Source: JBFJVD01 sp041624375 (GTDB lineage Bacteria > Chloroflexota > Anaerolineae > Anaerolineales > E44-bin32). Taken from it: DNA of 6,611 nt. Shown here piece after piece: positions 1 through 5,197 of the stretch. The notes under the pieces were generated by a model. That model was not told where the DNA came from. It was given only the letters and a program-made list of their open reading frames with translations, and searched no databases. The stretch spans positions 1-6,611 of the forward strand of contig JBFJVD010000171.1 in the NCBI GenBank assembly GCA_041624375.1, read 5' to 3'. The position numbers and the translations under genes were made by a program. How positions within the stretch are numbered: position 1 is the first letter of the stretch; every line of letters begins with the position of its first letter.

Positions 1-1118
1 CCACCGATACGCAGCGGATAGATATCGATGGCATGCAGGTCTGTTTGAAGCAGGAACTGCCGCAGCTCCGGCAAATCTCGGTCGATATCTTCAACGATCA
101 ACGGCCGGCCGCTGGCAATGAACTCGTGCACGATTGAGTTCGTGAGCGGCAGGCGAACCTCCGGCAGGTCGTCACCGAGGCCGGCTTGCGCGAGCAGTTC
201 GAGCTGGCCGTCCTCCTCATCGAGCAGCAGCACCGCGCATGAGATGCTCTGGGCCAGGCCCCGACCCTGCTCCACCATCTGCTGAAGCAGGTCCTCGAGC
301 TGGTGCTGTGCCGTCAGTGCCGCCGCCAGGTTTGCCAGTGCGGTCATGCGCTGGTTCTGTCGGAGACTGAGTCGCTGATGGCGCGGCGCGTGGAGAATCA
401 TCGCCGCCAACCGCCCGGCAGTTTCTGCGAGTGCCAGATCCGCCAGGGAGTAGCCGCCGCGATCTCTCTTTGCATCCAGCAGCACGAACCCGACCAGCAT
501 CTCTCCCTGCAGGAGCGGCACTGCCAGTAAAGCGGAATAGCCCAGTTCGGAGATGTGGCCGCCGCCCAGCTGAGCTCCATCGGCAGGATCGCCGGCATCA
601 GGGATCAGCTGCGGGCGACGCGTGCGGGCCATGGCTTCGATCAATGGCTCGCTCTCGGCCATCAGCTGGCGCTCCGAGGACGACGGCAGTGGACCGGATC
701 CGGGGGCAATCCTGGCGCGCCCGGTGTAACGAACGCCGTCCTCCGCAAGGAGCCACAGGCTGCCCTGCGAGGCACGCAGAGCCTCGACGAGGGTCATCAG
801 GATGCTCTGCTCGGGACGTACTGCGGCGCCCTCGCCCTGCCGCTCTGTGTCATCGTCACCTGCCACTGGCATGCCGATCTGGCCGAGACTCGTCGTGGAG
901 GGGAAGATCCAGCGCCGCAGCGCGAAGATGAGGAGGACGTAGCCGAGAACCAGGACAGCGAATACGGCGAGGGCAATCAGCACCGCGCCCGAGAACGACA
1001 TCACGTCCCCAGCCGTCAGCAGAACAAGCACGCCCGCGAGGATGGGTGCGGCAACGGCCTGGATGAGCAGCAAAAGTGAGAGCCTGGCCCTCAGTTTGTT
1101 CGGCGGAAGACGTGCCAT
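1..1118 (-). CDS. Membrane-anchored sensor with two GAF domains, 3' end cut off by the window edge
   Basis: The reading frame is open from an ATG at 1118 to the left edge, giving 372 complete codons and no stop. Residues about 14-36 and 43-67 are hydrophobic and form a TM hairpin with a very short outer loop. The second segment ends in RRW, which places the rest in the cytoplasm. Residues about 100-242 form a first GAF domain, with the typical GYSALLAVPLL...GFVLLDA strand pattern at about 193-216. A helical linker (about 245-280) leads to a second GAF domain from about 260 (CAVLLLDEEDGQLELLAQAG near 294-313), still incomplete at the edge. GAF domains bind small ligands or mediate dimerisation. 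The missing C-terminus decides the output: histidine kinase, GGDEF or phosphatase are all possible. AGGA lies only 3 nt before the ATG, so the ribosome-binding site is poorly spaced. A TATAAT box lies upstream. The two-TM/GAF architecture is seen directly; the signalling role is inferred. Confidence 0.85.
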   Translation of the reverse strand, partial: MARLPPNKLRARLSLLLLIQAVAAPILAGVLVLLTAGDVMSFSGAVLIALAVFAVLVLGYVLLIFALRRWIFPSTTSLGQIGMPVAGDDDTERQGEGAAVRPEQSILMTLVEALRASQGSLWLLAEDGVRYTGRARIAPGSGPLPSSSERQLMAESEPLIEAMARTRRPQLIPDAGDPADGAQLGGGHISELGYSALLAVPLLQGEMLVGFVLLDAKRDRGGYSLADLALAETAGRLAAMILHAPRHQRLSLRQNQRMTALANLAAALTAQHQLEDLLQQMVEQGRGLAQSISCAVLLLDEEDGQLELLAQAGLGDDLPEVRLPLTNSIVHEFIASGRPLIVEDIDRDLPELRQFLLQTDLHAIDIYPLRIG

Positions 1119-1148
1119 GGATCCTGCAAACCCGGTCGGAATGAACCT

Positions 1149-1154
1149 ATTATA
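1149..1154 (-). promoter_or_regulatory. Consensus -10 box (TATAAT) upstream of the GAF sensor gene
   Basis: On the minus strand this reads TATAAT, a perfect sigma70 -10 hexamer, in the 86-bp gap (1119-1204) between the NUDIX gene and the GAF sensor gene. Transcription would begin near 1142, leaving a leader of about 24 nt before the ATG at 1118. No convincing -35 hexamer is visible 16-18 bp upstream (the region reads CGGGTC), and there is no extended -10 TG. Short inverted arms GGTCGG (1134-1139) and CCGACC (1170-1175) flank the box and could be chance. The box suggests that the sensor gene has its own promoter rather than relying on read-through. Confidence 0.5.
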
Positions 1155-1204
1155 CTTGCCAACTTTCGCCCGACCCGAGCTTGCGCTGAAGGGCCCCACC
1201 AATC

Positions 1205-1711
1205 TCATGCTGCCGTGTCGAGCCAGCTGCGCAGCGCCGCTTTGGTCGCTTTGAAGGCCAACGGCGGCAGCGACTCGGGGCGGAAGAAGGCAGCCGACTC
1301 CGCGTCATCCTGGGCGCTCAGGCGACCCCCGCGTATCTCGGCGCGGTAGACGATGACGATGCCCGCACCCTCGTCGTGCTCGTCGTCGTAGATCACATCC
1401 ACCAGCCCGACCACCCGAACTTCCAGGCCTGTCTCTTCGAGGCATTCGCGTTCGGCCGCCGCAGCGGGATCTTCACCGGCATCAATGAAACCACCCGGAA
1501 GAGTCCAGCGCCCGCGCGCTGGATTCTGAGCACGACGGACCAACAGCACCCGGTCGTCCTTGAGCACAAGCGTCGTTGCGGCGACTTTGGGATCCTGGAA
1601 GTGCACCCGGCCGCAGGCGGTGCAGACAGGACGTGTTCGCCCGAAGGCTTCCTGCCTCCTGACCTTGCTGCCGCATGCTGAGCAATAGCGAATGGGGATC
1701 GGCGCGCCCAT
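1205..1711 (-). CDS. NUDIX hydrolase with N-terminal zinc ribbon
   Basis: This 168-residue protein hydrolyses a nucleoside diphosphate linked to another group; the exact substrate (ADP-ribose, NADH, 8-oxo-dGTP or similar) cannot be read from sequence. Two CxxC pairs, C10/C13 and C30/C33, form a zinc ribbon of the NUDIX N-terminal type, followed by HFQDPK and a beta strand. The NUDIX box spans residues 74-96: G74, E80, R88-E89, E92-E93 and G95-L96, with all catalytic metal-binding glutamates present. C90 sits where a bulky hydrophobic residue is usual. The SQPWPFPxS motif of NudC NADH pyrophosphatase is absent, and the protein is much shorter than NudC, so an ADP-ribose pyrophosphatase-like enzyme is more likely. 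The ATG is 4 nt after the anti-sigma stop and has no recognisable Shine-Dalgarno sequence, which suggests translational coupling and membership of the sigma factor operon. Confidence 0.92.
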   Translation of the reverse strand: MGAPIPIRYCSACGSKVRRQEAFGRTRPVCTACGRVHFQDPKVAATTLVLKDDRVLLVRRAQNPARGRWTLPGGFIDAGEDPAAAAERECLEETGLEVRVVGLVDVIYDDEHDEGAGIVIVYRAEIRGGRLSAQDDAESAAFFRPESLPPLAFKATKAALRSWLDTAA

Positions 1712-1715
1712 CGGG

Positions 1716-2444
1716 TCAGGCGCGGCGACGAAGCCAGAGAGTCAGACCACCGAGCAGGAGGGTCAGGCCGCCGAGCACAACTTCAAGCACCCGAAGAGGA
1801 GCGACAGGCGGTGCTGCCAGCAGTTCCGGCGCAGCCGTCGGGGTCGGCTCAAGTGTTGGAGACGGCGTGGGCGTCGGGATAGGCGTTGCTGCGAAGGCCT
1901 GGCCGGCACGGTCTTCGGCGGCCGGCTCGGTGGCCGCGGCGGCGAACTCGGTCGGTTCAGCGGGTGCGGCTTCATCCAGCGCCGACGTCCCCTCCGGCGC
2001 GGCCGGGACGGCCATTTCCTGTTCGACGGCGAGCTCGGCGGGCATCGCCTCCTCGGCCAGCAGAGCCTCCGGTTCCATTGCCGGCGCGGCCGCCGGCGCC
2101 GCCAGGCGCATCCCGCCCATAGCGTCCAGGCCGACAACAACTGCGAAGGCGAGCGTGGCCAGACCGGTCGCCCACTGCAGCCAGGGCAGCGCCGCCGACC
2201 GTGGCTCGGCGGCACGTACACCGGCAACCTCCGGCGAAAGCGTGAAATTGCGCGGCACGCGCAGCTGGGGCAGCGTGCCGTAGATGTCGGAGGTTAGGCG
2301 AAGCTGGTCAAACGTGCGCCGGAGCCCAGAGTCTTCCTTCAGCCGGCTCTCGAGACGCGCCGCCTCCCTGGCCGACAATTCGCCGTCCAGGTAAGCCGAG
2401 AGTTGTTCGAGATCGCGCTGGGAAAGGTTTGTTCGTCCGGCCAT
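1716..2444 (-). CDS. Membrane-bound anti-sigma factor, cysteine-free, with Ala/Pro/Glu-rich external linker
   Basis: Likely partner and inhibitor of the sigma factor encoded just upstream. The N-terminal cytoplasmic region (about 8-50) is amphipathic and helical, with LSAYLDGELSAREAARLE followed by LRRTFDQLR, typical of anti-sigma domains. The whole 242-residue protein has no cysteine, so the zinc-binding HxxxCxxC motif of the ZAS family is absent. The motif RVPRNFTLSPE (about 62-72) precedes a TM segment at about 88-110. Residues about 111-216 form an external linker rich in Ala, Pro and Glu, ending in a PTPTPSPTLEPTPT stretch. A second TM segment (about 217-238) closes with RRR, returning the C-terminus to the cytoplasm. 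The start ATG overlaps the sigma stop by one base (TGATG), and GAGG lies 7 nt before it. The release mechanism (proteolysis or conformational) is unknown. Role inferred from fold style and gene order. Confidence 0.85.
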   Translation of the reverse strand: MAGRTNLSQRDLEQLSAYLDGELSAREAARLESRLKEDSGLRRTFDQLRLTSDIYGTLPQLRVPRNFTLSPEVAGVRAAEPRSAALPWLQWATGLATLAFAVVVGLDAMGGMRLAAPAAAPAMEPEALLAEEAMPAELAVEQEMAVPAAPEGTSALDEAAPAEPTEFAAAATEPAAEDRAGQAFAATPIPTPTPSPTLEPTPTAAPELLAAPPVAPLRVLEVVLGGLTLLLGGLTLWLRRRA

Positions 2445-3055
2445 CAGGTCGCCTCATCTAGCAGACGGAATTCGGCCGGCAAAAGTTCCCGGTAGCCCTG
2501 GAGGCAGTCGCGCAGCTCCGCGCGGGCACGCGCCAGACGGCTCTTGATCGTGCCCAACGGCGTCCCAACCACCTCCGCCGCCTCCTTGTAGTTGTACTCC
2601 TCCACATCGACCAGCACGGCAACCACTCGGAACTCCGGCGCCAGGGCGTCCAGGCAATCCTGGAGCGCGCGGGCCAGATCGGCGCGCTGGGCTGCGGACT
2701 CAGGGGTCTCGTCCCCGGAGGGGATCCACTCCAGGCTGTCCGACTCGGAGTCATCCCCCTCCGCAACCAGATCGTCGAATGAGGTGGCCGGTCGCCGTTT
2801 GCGGCGGCGGAGCTCGTCGTAGCAGGCGTTGGTGACGATCCGCAGCAGCCAGCTGCGGAAGGATCCGCCGCGGAATCTGCGCAGGCTCCTGAAGGCTGAG
2901 ATGAAGGCCTCTTGAGTGGCATCGGCTGCGGAAGCCGGATCCCCCATGATGCGGTAGGCCACGTTGTAGGCATGGCCCTGGTAGTGCAGCACCAGACGAT
3001 TGAAGGCGTCGAGATCCCCCTTGCGGGCGTCCTGGATCAGCGCGGCTTCATCCAT
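2444..3055 (-). CDS. ECF-type RNA polymerase sigma factor (sigma-70 family)
   Basis: A 203-residue alternative sigma factor that would direct RNA polymerase to a small regulon, probably for an envelope or stress response. Sigma region 2 spans about 5-90: the DATQEAFISAFRSLRRF core (45-61) is followed by the promoter-melting segment FRSWLLRIVTNACYDELRRRKRRP (66-89). An acidic linker of about 40 residues (91-125, rich in D, E and S) leads to region 4 (about 126-185). Its helix-turn-helix reads YKEAAEVVGTPLGTIKSRLARARAEL (156-181) and contacts the -35 element. There is no extra C-terminal domain, and length and layout are normal for ECF factors. The ATG at 3055 is preceded by GGGTCACCC, which is a poor Shine-Dalgarno; an upstream ATG at 3066 is out of frame. 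The anti-sigma gene overlaps its stop, so the two are made together. ECF subgroup cannot be assigned by eye. Confidence 0.95.
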   Translation of the reverse strand: MDEAALIQDARKGDLDAFNRLVLHYQGHAYNVAYRIMGDPASAADATQEAFISAFRSLRRFRGGSFRSWLLRIVTNACYDELRRRKRRPATSFDDLVAEGDDSESDSLEWIPSGDETPESAAQRADLARALQDCLDALAPEFRVVAVLVDVEEYNYKEAAEVVGTPLGTIKSRLARARAELRDCLQGYRELLPAEFRLLDEAT

Positions 3056-3064
3056 GGGTGACCC

Positions 3065-3093
3065 ATCTTAGTCCAGCCGATCGCGGAGAACAA
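3065..3093 (-). promoter_or_regulatory. Possible sigma70-like promoter for the sigma/anti-sigma/NUDIX operon
   Basis: In the 94-bp gap between the lipoprotein and sigma genes the minus strand carries TTGTTC (3093-3088), a 17-bp spacer, and TAAGAT (3070-3065). These match the -35 and -10 consensus at 3 of 6 and 4 of 6 positions. The -10 ends only 9 nt before the sigma ATG, so the transcript would be leaderless or nearly so, which would explain the missing Shine-Dalgarno. The matches are weak and could be chance. I see no obvious ECF-type GGAAC/CGTC pair pointing to autoregulation. Confidence 0.3.
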
Positions 3094-3149
3094 GCAGCGC
3101 GGGCATACCCGGGAGCGCAGCCGCCGCGCCGAATCGCATCAGCGCTGGT

Positions 3150-3554
3150 CTACGGCGTGAGGTCGACGCCGAACGGCACACTGACCGGCTCCCCATTCGC
3201 CACCATCGGCGGATCACCATCCGGACCTTCGTAGAGACCTTCGATGCCGGAATCCTCGTGCAGCACGGCAAAGAGGAGTGCCGTCGCCTGTCCGGGGTCG
3301 ATCACGACCTCCACCGCCTCTGAAACCCCCGCCTTCACCTGGGAGAATCCCAGCACCTGGCCTGGGACGCCCCCTTCATTTACATGAATCGCGATCCAAC
3401 CGTCTGCGGGCGACTCGATCCGCTCAACGACAATGACCCCGTCATAGCCCTCTTGATTCGAGATGCTCACGGATCCCTGTTCAACGGCGCCTCCGGAGCC
3501 GCAGGCCGTGAGCAGCAACGCCAGCATGAACCCAGCCGCGAACCATCGATGCAT
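3150..3554 (-). CDS. Small secreted lipoprotein resembling the DUF7282 group
   Basis: A 134-residue protein with a lipoprotein signal peptide: MHRW, a hydrophobic stretch at 5-17, then the lipobox LTAC with C18 as lipidation site, followed by a GSGG tether. The mature domain (about 30-134) is beta-rich: VIVVERIESPADGWIAIHV, then GQVLGFSQVKAG, an FAVLHEDSG segment, a YEGPDGDPP segment and a final VSVPFGV strand. This order recalls the domain labelled DUF7282, known from archaeal and bacterial surface proteins of unknown function; I judge the resemblance from memory. The frame is open up to an ATG at 3644, but 3554 is chosen because it begins the signal peptide and has GGAGGG 9 nt upstream. It lies on the same strand as the sigma operon, 94 bp before it, and could be an envelope component linked to the same response. 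Function unknown. Confidence 0.8.
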   Translation of the reverse strand: MHRWFAAGFMLALLLTACGSGGAVEQGSVSISNQEGYDGVIVVERIESPADGWIAIHVNEGGVPGQVLGFSQVKAGVSEAVEVVIDPGQATALLFAVLHEDSGIEGLYEGPDGDPPMVANGEPVSVPFGVDLTP

Positions 3555-3563
3555 AATGAATGT

Positions 3564-3569
3564 CCCTCC
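3564..3569 (-). promoter_or_regulatory. Ribosome-binding site that sets the lipoprotein start
   Basis: The minus strand reads GGAGGG, 9 nt before the ATG at 3554. It fixes the start immediately before the signal peptide and argues against the longer frame opening at 3644, whose extra 30 residues would bury the signal sequence. Confidence 0.75.
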
Positions 3570-3771
3570 AGGCTCTGAGATCGGCCATGCCGCTAGCCAT
3601 GCTTCCGGCATCCGAACCAATCTCCAACCCGATGATACTACCATCAGAGCACCATCTATGTTTCGATCGGCGGCTCACGGAGAGCCAACGCTGGCAGCGG
3701 ACCGGCTGATCAAGTACGATCCTGCCCAAGCTTGGTCCGCTGCATGACCCGTTCGGTGCAATGCGACCTGC
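3570..3771. other. Divergent intergenic region between the lipoprotein and chromate transporter genes
   Basis: Within the 229-bp gap (3555-3783) this stretch between the two ribosome-binding sites carries no gene I can support. It must hold the promoters of both divergent genes. On the plus strand CTGGCA (3691-3696), an 18-bp spacer and TACGAT (3715-3720) give a weak candidate for the transporter. On the minus strand TATCAT (3637-3632) is a possible -10 for the lipoprotein, with no matching -35. Two copies of GCCATGC lie near 3584-3602, and GATGAT/ACCATC (3631-3645) form an imperfect inverted repeat. None is strong enough to name a regulator. Confidence 0.4.
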
Positions 3772-3777
3772 GGGAGG
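3772..3777 (+). promoter_or_regulatory. Shine-Dalgarno that sets the TTG start of the chromate transporter
   Basis: GGGAGG lies 6 nt before the TTG at 3784, ideal spacing. An in-frame TAG at 3778-3780 rules out any earlier start in this frame. Confidence 0.85.
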
Positions 3778-3783
3778 TAGCCT

Positions 3784-4980
3784 TTGTCGCCGGACTCGTC
3801 TCTATCAACTGAAGAACGCGCATCGAAGAGTCGGCTGCGCGAAGTTGGCCTGCTGTTCCTGAAGCTTGGCGTCATCGGCTTTGGCGGGCCCGCAGCGCAC
3901 ATCGCCATGATGGAGGACGAAGTGGTCCGCCGCCGCGGTTGGCTGCCGCGCGGCCAATTCCTCGACCTCGTGGGCGCCACCAACCTGATCCCGGGACCCA
4001 ACTCTACGGAAATGGCCATCCACCTCGGCTACCTGCGGGCGGGATGGCGAGGCCTGCTGCTTGCAGGGGCAGCTTTCATTCTTCCCGCCACCTCGATCAG
4101 CCTGCTGCTGGCCTGGTTATATGTGCGCCTTGGCCAGCTGCCGGAAGCTGCCCCGCTGCTCGCGGGCATCAAGCCGGCCGTGCTGGCGATCATTGCCGGC
4201 GCCATCTGGCGCCTCGGCCGTCACGCGGTTCACGGCGTGCGCCTTCTCGTGCTTGCCCTGGCCGTGCTCATCGGTGGATTGCTGGCCGTGAATCCGCTCT
4301 TGCTCCTGCTGGGTGGGGGCGCCATTGGTGCACTGTTGTTGCTCTCCGCCCCCGGCACCGATGACTCGTCCGACAGCAGAGGAATCGGCGGAGGGGCGGC
4401 GGCCTTGGGTTGGCTTGCGGGCTCCTTTGCGGCAAGTCTGCGCGCCCTGCAGGAAGCGCCCGGGATCTCCCTGCTGAGTCTGGCCGGCTTCTTCCTGAAG
4501 GTGGGGTCGGTGCTCTACGGAAGCGGCTACCTCCTTGTGGCGTTCCTGGAGCAGGATCTGGTGCGCGGGTTCGGCTGGCTGACCGAACCCCAGCTCCTGG
4601 ATGCCATCGCCGTCGGCCAGTTCACGCCGGGTCCGGTGCTTTCCACAGCGGCGTTCGTCGGCTACTTGCTCGCCGGGCTCCCCGGCGGCGTGGTGGCTAC
4701 GGCGGCGATTTTCGCACCCTCGTTCTTTTTCGTGGCGCTGCTGAGCCGTGTGCTGCCGCAGCTGCGCAAATCGGTCCTTGCCGGCGCGTTTCTCGACGCG
4801 GTGAATGCCTGCGCGGTTGCGCTTATGCTGGCGGTGCTCATCCGCCTGGGGCAGGCCGCACTGCAGGATCTGGACACCGTCGGCATTGCGCTCGCTGCCG
4901 CGCTGGCCCATTTGCGCTGGCAGGTCAGCGCATTGTGGCTGGTGCTGGCAGGTGGCGCGCTCGGGTTTCTGCTTCTCTAG
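3784..4980 (+). CDS. chrA: Chromate transporter, ChrA/CHR family, two-domain form
   Basis: A 398-residue inner membrane protein, the usual size for long-chain CHR transporters, which export chromate and so give chromate resistance. It holds two homologous chromate-transport domains. The N-terminal one has FLKLGVIGFGGP (25-36), EDEVVRRRGWL (44-54) and the NLIPGPNSTEM motif (67-77). The C-terminal one repeats this pattern with FFLKVGSVLYGSGY (236-249), LEQDLVRGFGWL and FTPGPVLST (280-288). Several long hydrophobic segments lie between, with a loop rich in D, S and G near 195-205 joining the halves. The start is TTG with a strong Shine-Dalgarno; translation beginning at an internal ATG would remove the first FGGP motif. 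No ChrB-type regulator is adjacent, and the gene seems to be transcribed alone. Physiological substrate is inferred from family; some members may move other oxyanions. Confidence 0.93.
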   Translation: MSPDSSLSTEERASKSRLREVGLLFLKLGVIGFGGPAAHIAMMEDEVVRRRGWLPRGQFLDLVGATNLIPGPNSTEMAIHLGYLRAGWRGLLLAGAAFILPATSISLLLAWLYVRLGQLPEAAPLLAGIKPAVLAIIAGAIWRLGRHAVHGVRLLVLALAVLIGGLLAVNPLLLLLGGGAIGALLLLSAPGTDDSSDSRGIGGGAAALGWLAGSFAASLRALQEAPGISLLSLAGFFLKVGSVLYGSGYLLVAFLEQDLVRGFGWLTEPQLLDAIAVGQFTPGPVLSTAAFVGYLLAGLPGGVVATAAIFAPSFFFVALLSRVLPQLRKSVLAGAFLDAVNACAVALMLAVLIRLGQAALQDLDTVGIALAAALAHLRWQVSALWLVLAGGALGFLLL

Positions 4981-5078
4981 CCTGGCCATCGTCGCCCTCT
5001 CCAACAATGGCGTCCATTCCATGCAAACTGCTCCGCCTTCTAACGTGAGACAGCGCGTAGAGCCATGGCGCGCCCTCA

Positions 5079-5102
5079 GGCTGCCGACGAAAACTGGCAG
5101 CC
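5079..5102. repeat. Hairpin (7-bp perfect stem) downstream of the chromate transporter gene
   Basis: GGCTGCC (5079-5085) and GGCAGCC (5096-5102) are perfect inverted copies around a 10-nt loop GACGAAAACT. The element lies 98 bp after the transporter stop and 11 bp before the -35 of the response regulator promoter. No T-run follows on either strand, so it is not a standard intrinsic terminator; it could weakly terminate, protect an mRNA 3' end, or bind a protein. Confidence 0.5.
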
Positions 5103-5112
5103 GTTCGTAAGG

Positions 5113-5140
5113 TTGAACAGATACCGAGCGATTCTATAGT
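5113..5140 (+). promoter_or_regulatory. Sigma70-like promoter for the response regulator
   Basis: TTGAAC (5113-5118), a 16-bp spacer and TATAGT (5135-5140) match the -35 and -10 consensus at 4 of 6 and 5 of 6 positions. Transcription would start near 5147, giving a leader of about 35 nt before the ATG at 5182. It is the best promoter in the window and implies that the regulator is expressed independently of the transporter gene. Confidence 0.6.
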
Positions 5141-5159
5141 GAGGTGAAGCTGGTCGGGC

Positions 5160-5169
5160 GGCGTACGCC
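5160..5169. repeat. Perfect 10-bp palindrome GGCGTACGCC in the response regulator leader
   Basis: GGCGTACGCC is self-complementary. It lies about 20 bp past the -10 box, in the predicted untranslated leader, 12 bp before the start codon. The position would suit a repressor or autoregulatory dimer site, but its short length makes chance possible in GC-rich DNA. Confidence 0.45.
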
Positions 5170-5170
5170 T

Positions 5171-5197
5171 GACAGCATGGGATGGTAGACAGCATGG
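5171..5197 (+). repeat. Perfect 10-bp direct repeat spanning the response regulator start
   Basis: GACAGCATGG occurs at 5171-5180 and again at 5188-5197 with 7 bp between, so the period is 17 bp. Each copy contains an ATG. The copy at 5188 supplies the in-frame ATG at 5194; the copy at 5171 gives an out-of-frame ATG at 5177 that runs only to a TAG at 5186-5188. Confidence 0.6.

Noticed and set aside
431..931. A 166-codon open frame on the plus strand within the GAF sensor gene
   Set aside because: Arg/Pro/Ala-rich with no recognisable motif, and antisense to a well-supported GAF protein that is open across the same span.
1692..2297. Plus-strand open frames of about 200 codons opposite the anti-sigma gene
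   Set aside because: Their Arg/Gly- or Ser/Ala-rich products mirror the low-complexity linker of the anti-sigma protein; no ribosome-binding site or motif supports them.
3555..3644. A longer N-terminus for the lipoprotein, starting at 3644
   Set aside because: It would put 30 residues before the signal peptide, and GGAGGG is placed correctly for the ATG at 3554.
4117..5022. A 301-codon open frame on the minus strand, antisense to the chromate transporter
   Set aside because: Its product is Gln-, Arg- and His-rich with no domain pattern, while the plus strand encodes a clear transporter with paired motifs. It is a by-product of GC-rich codon use.
5144..5188. A 14-codon leader peptide starting at GTG 5144 before the response regulator
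   Set aside because: The predicted transcription start (about 5147) lies inside its start codon, and there is no ribosome-binding site upstream.
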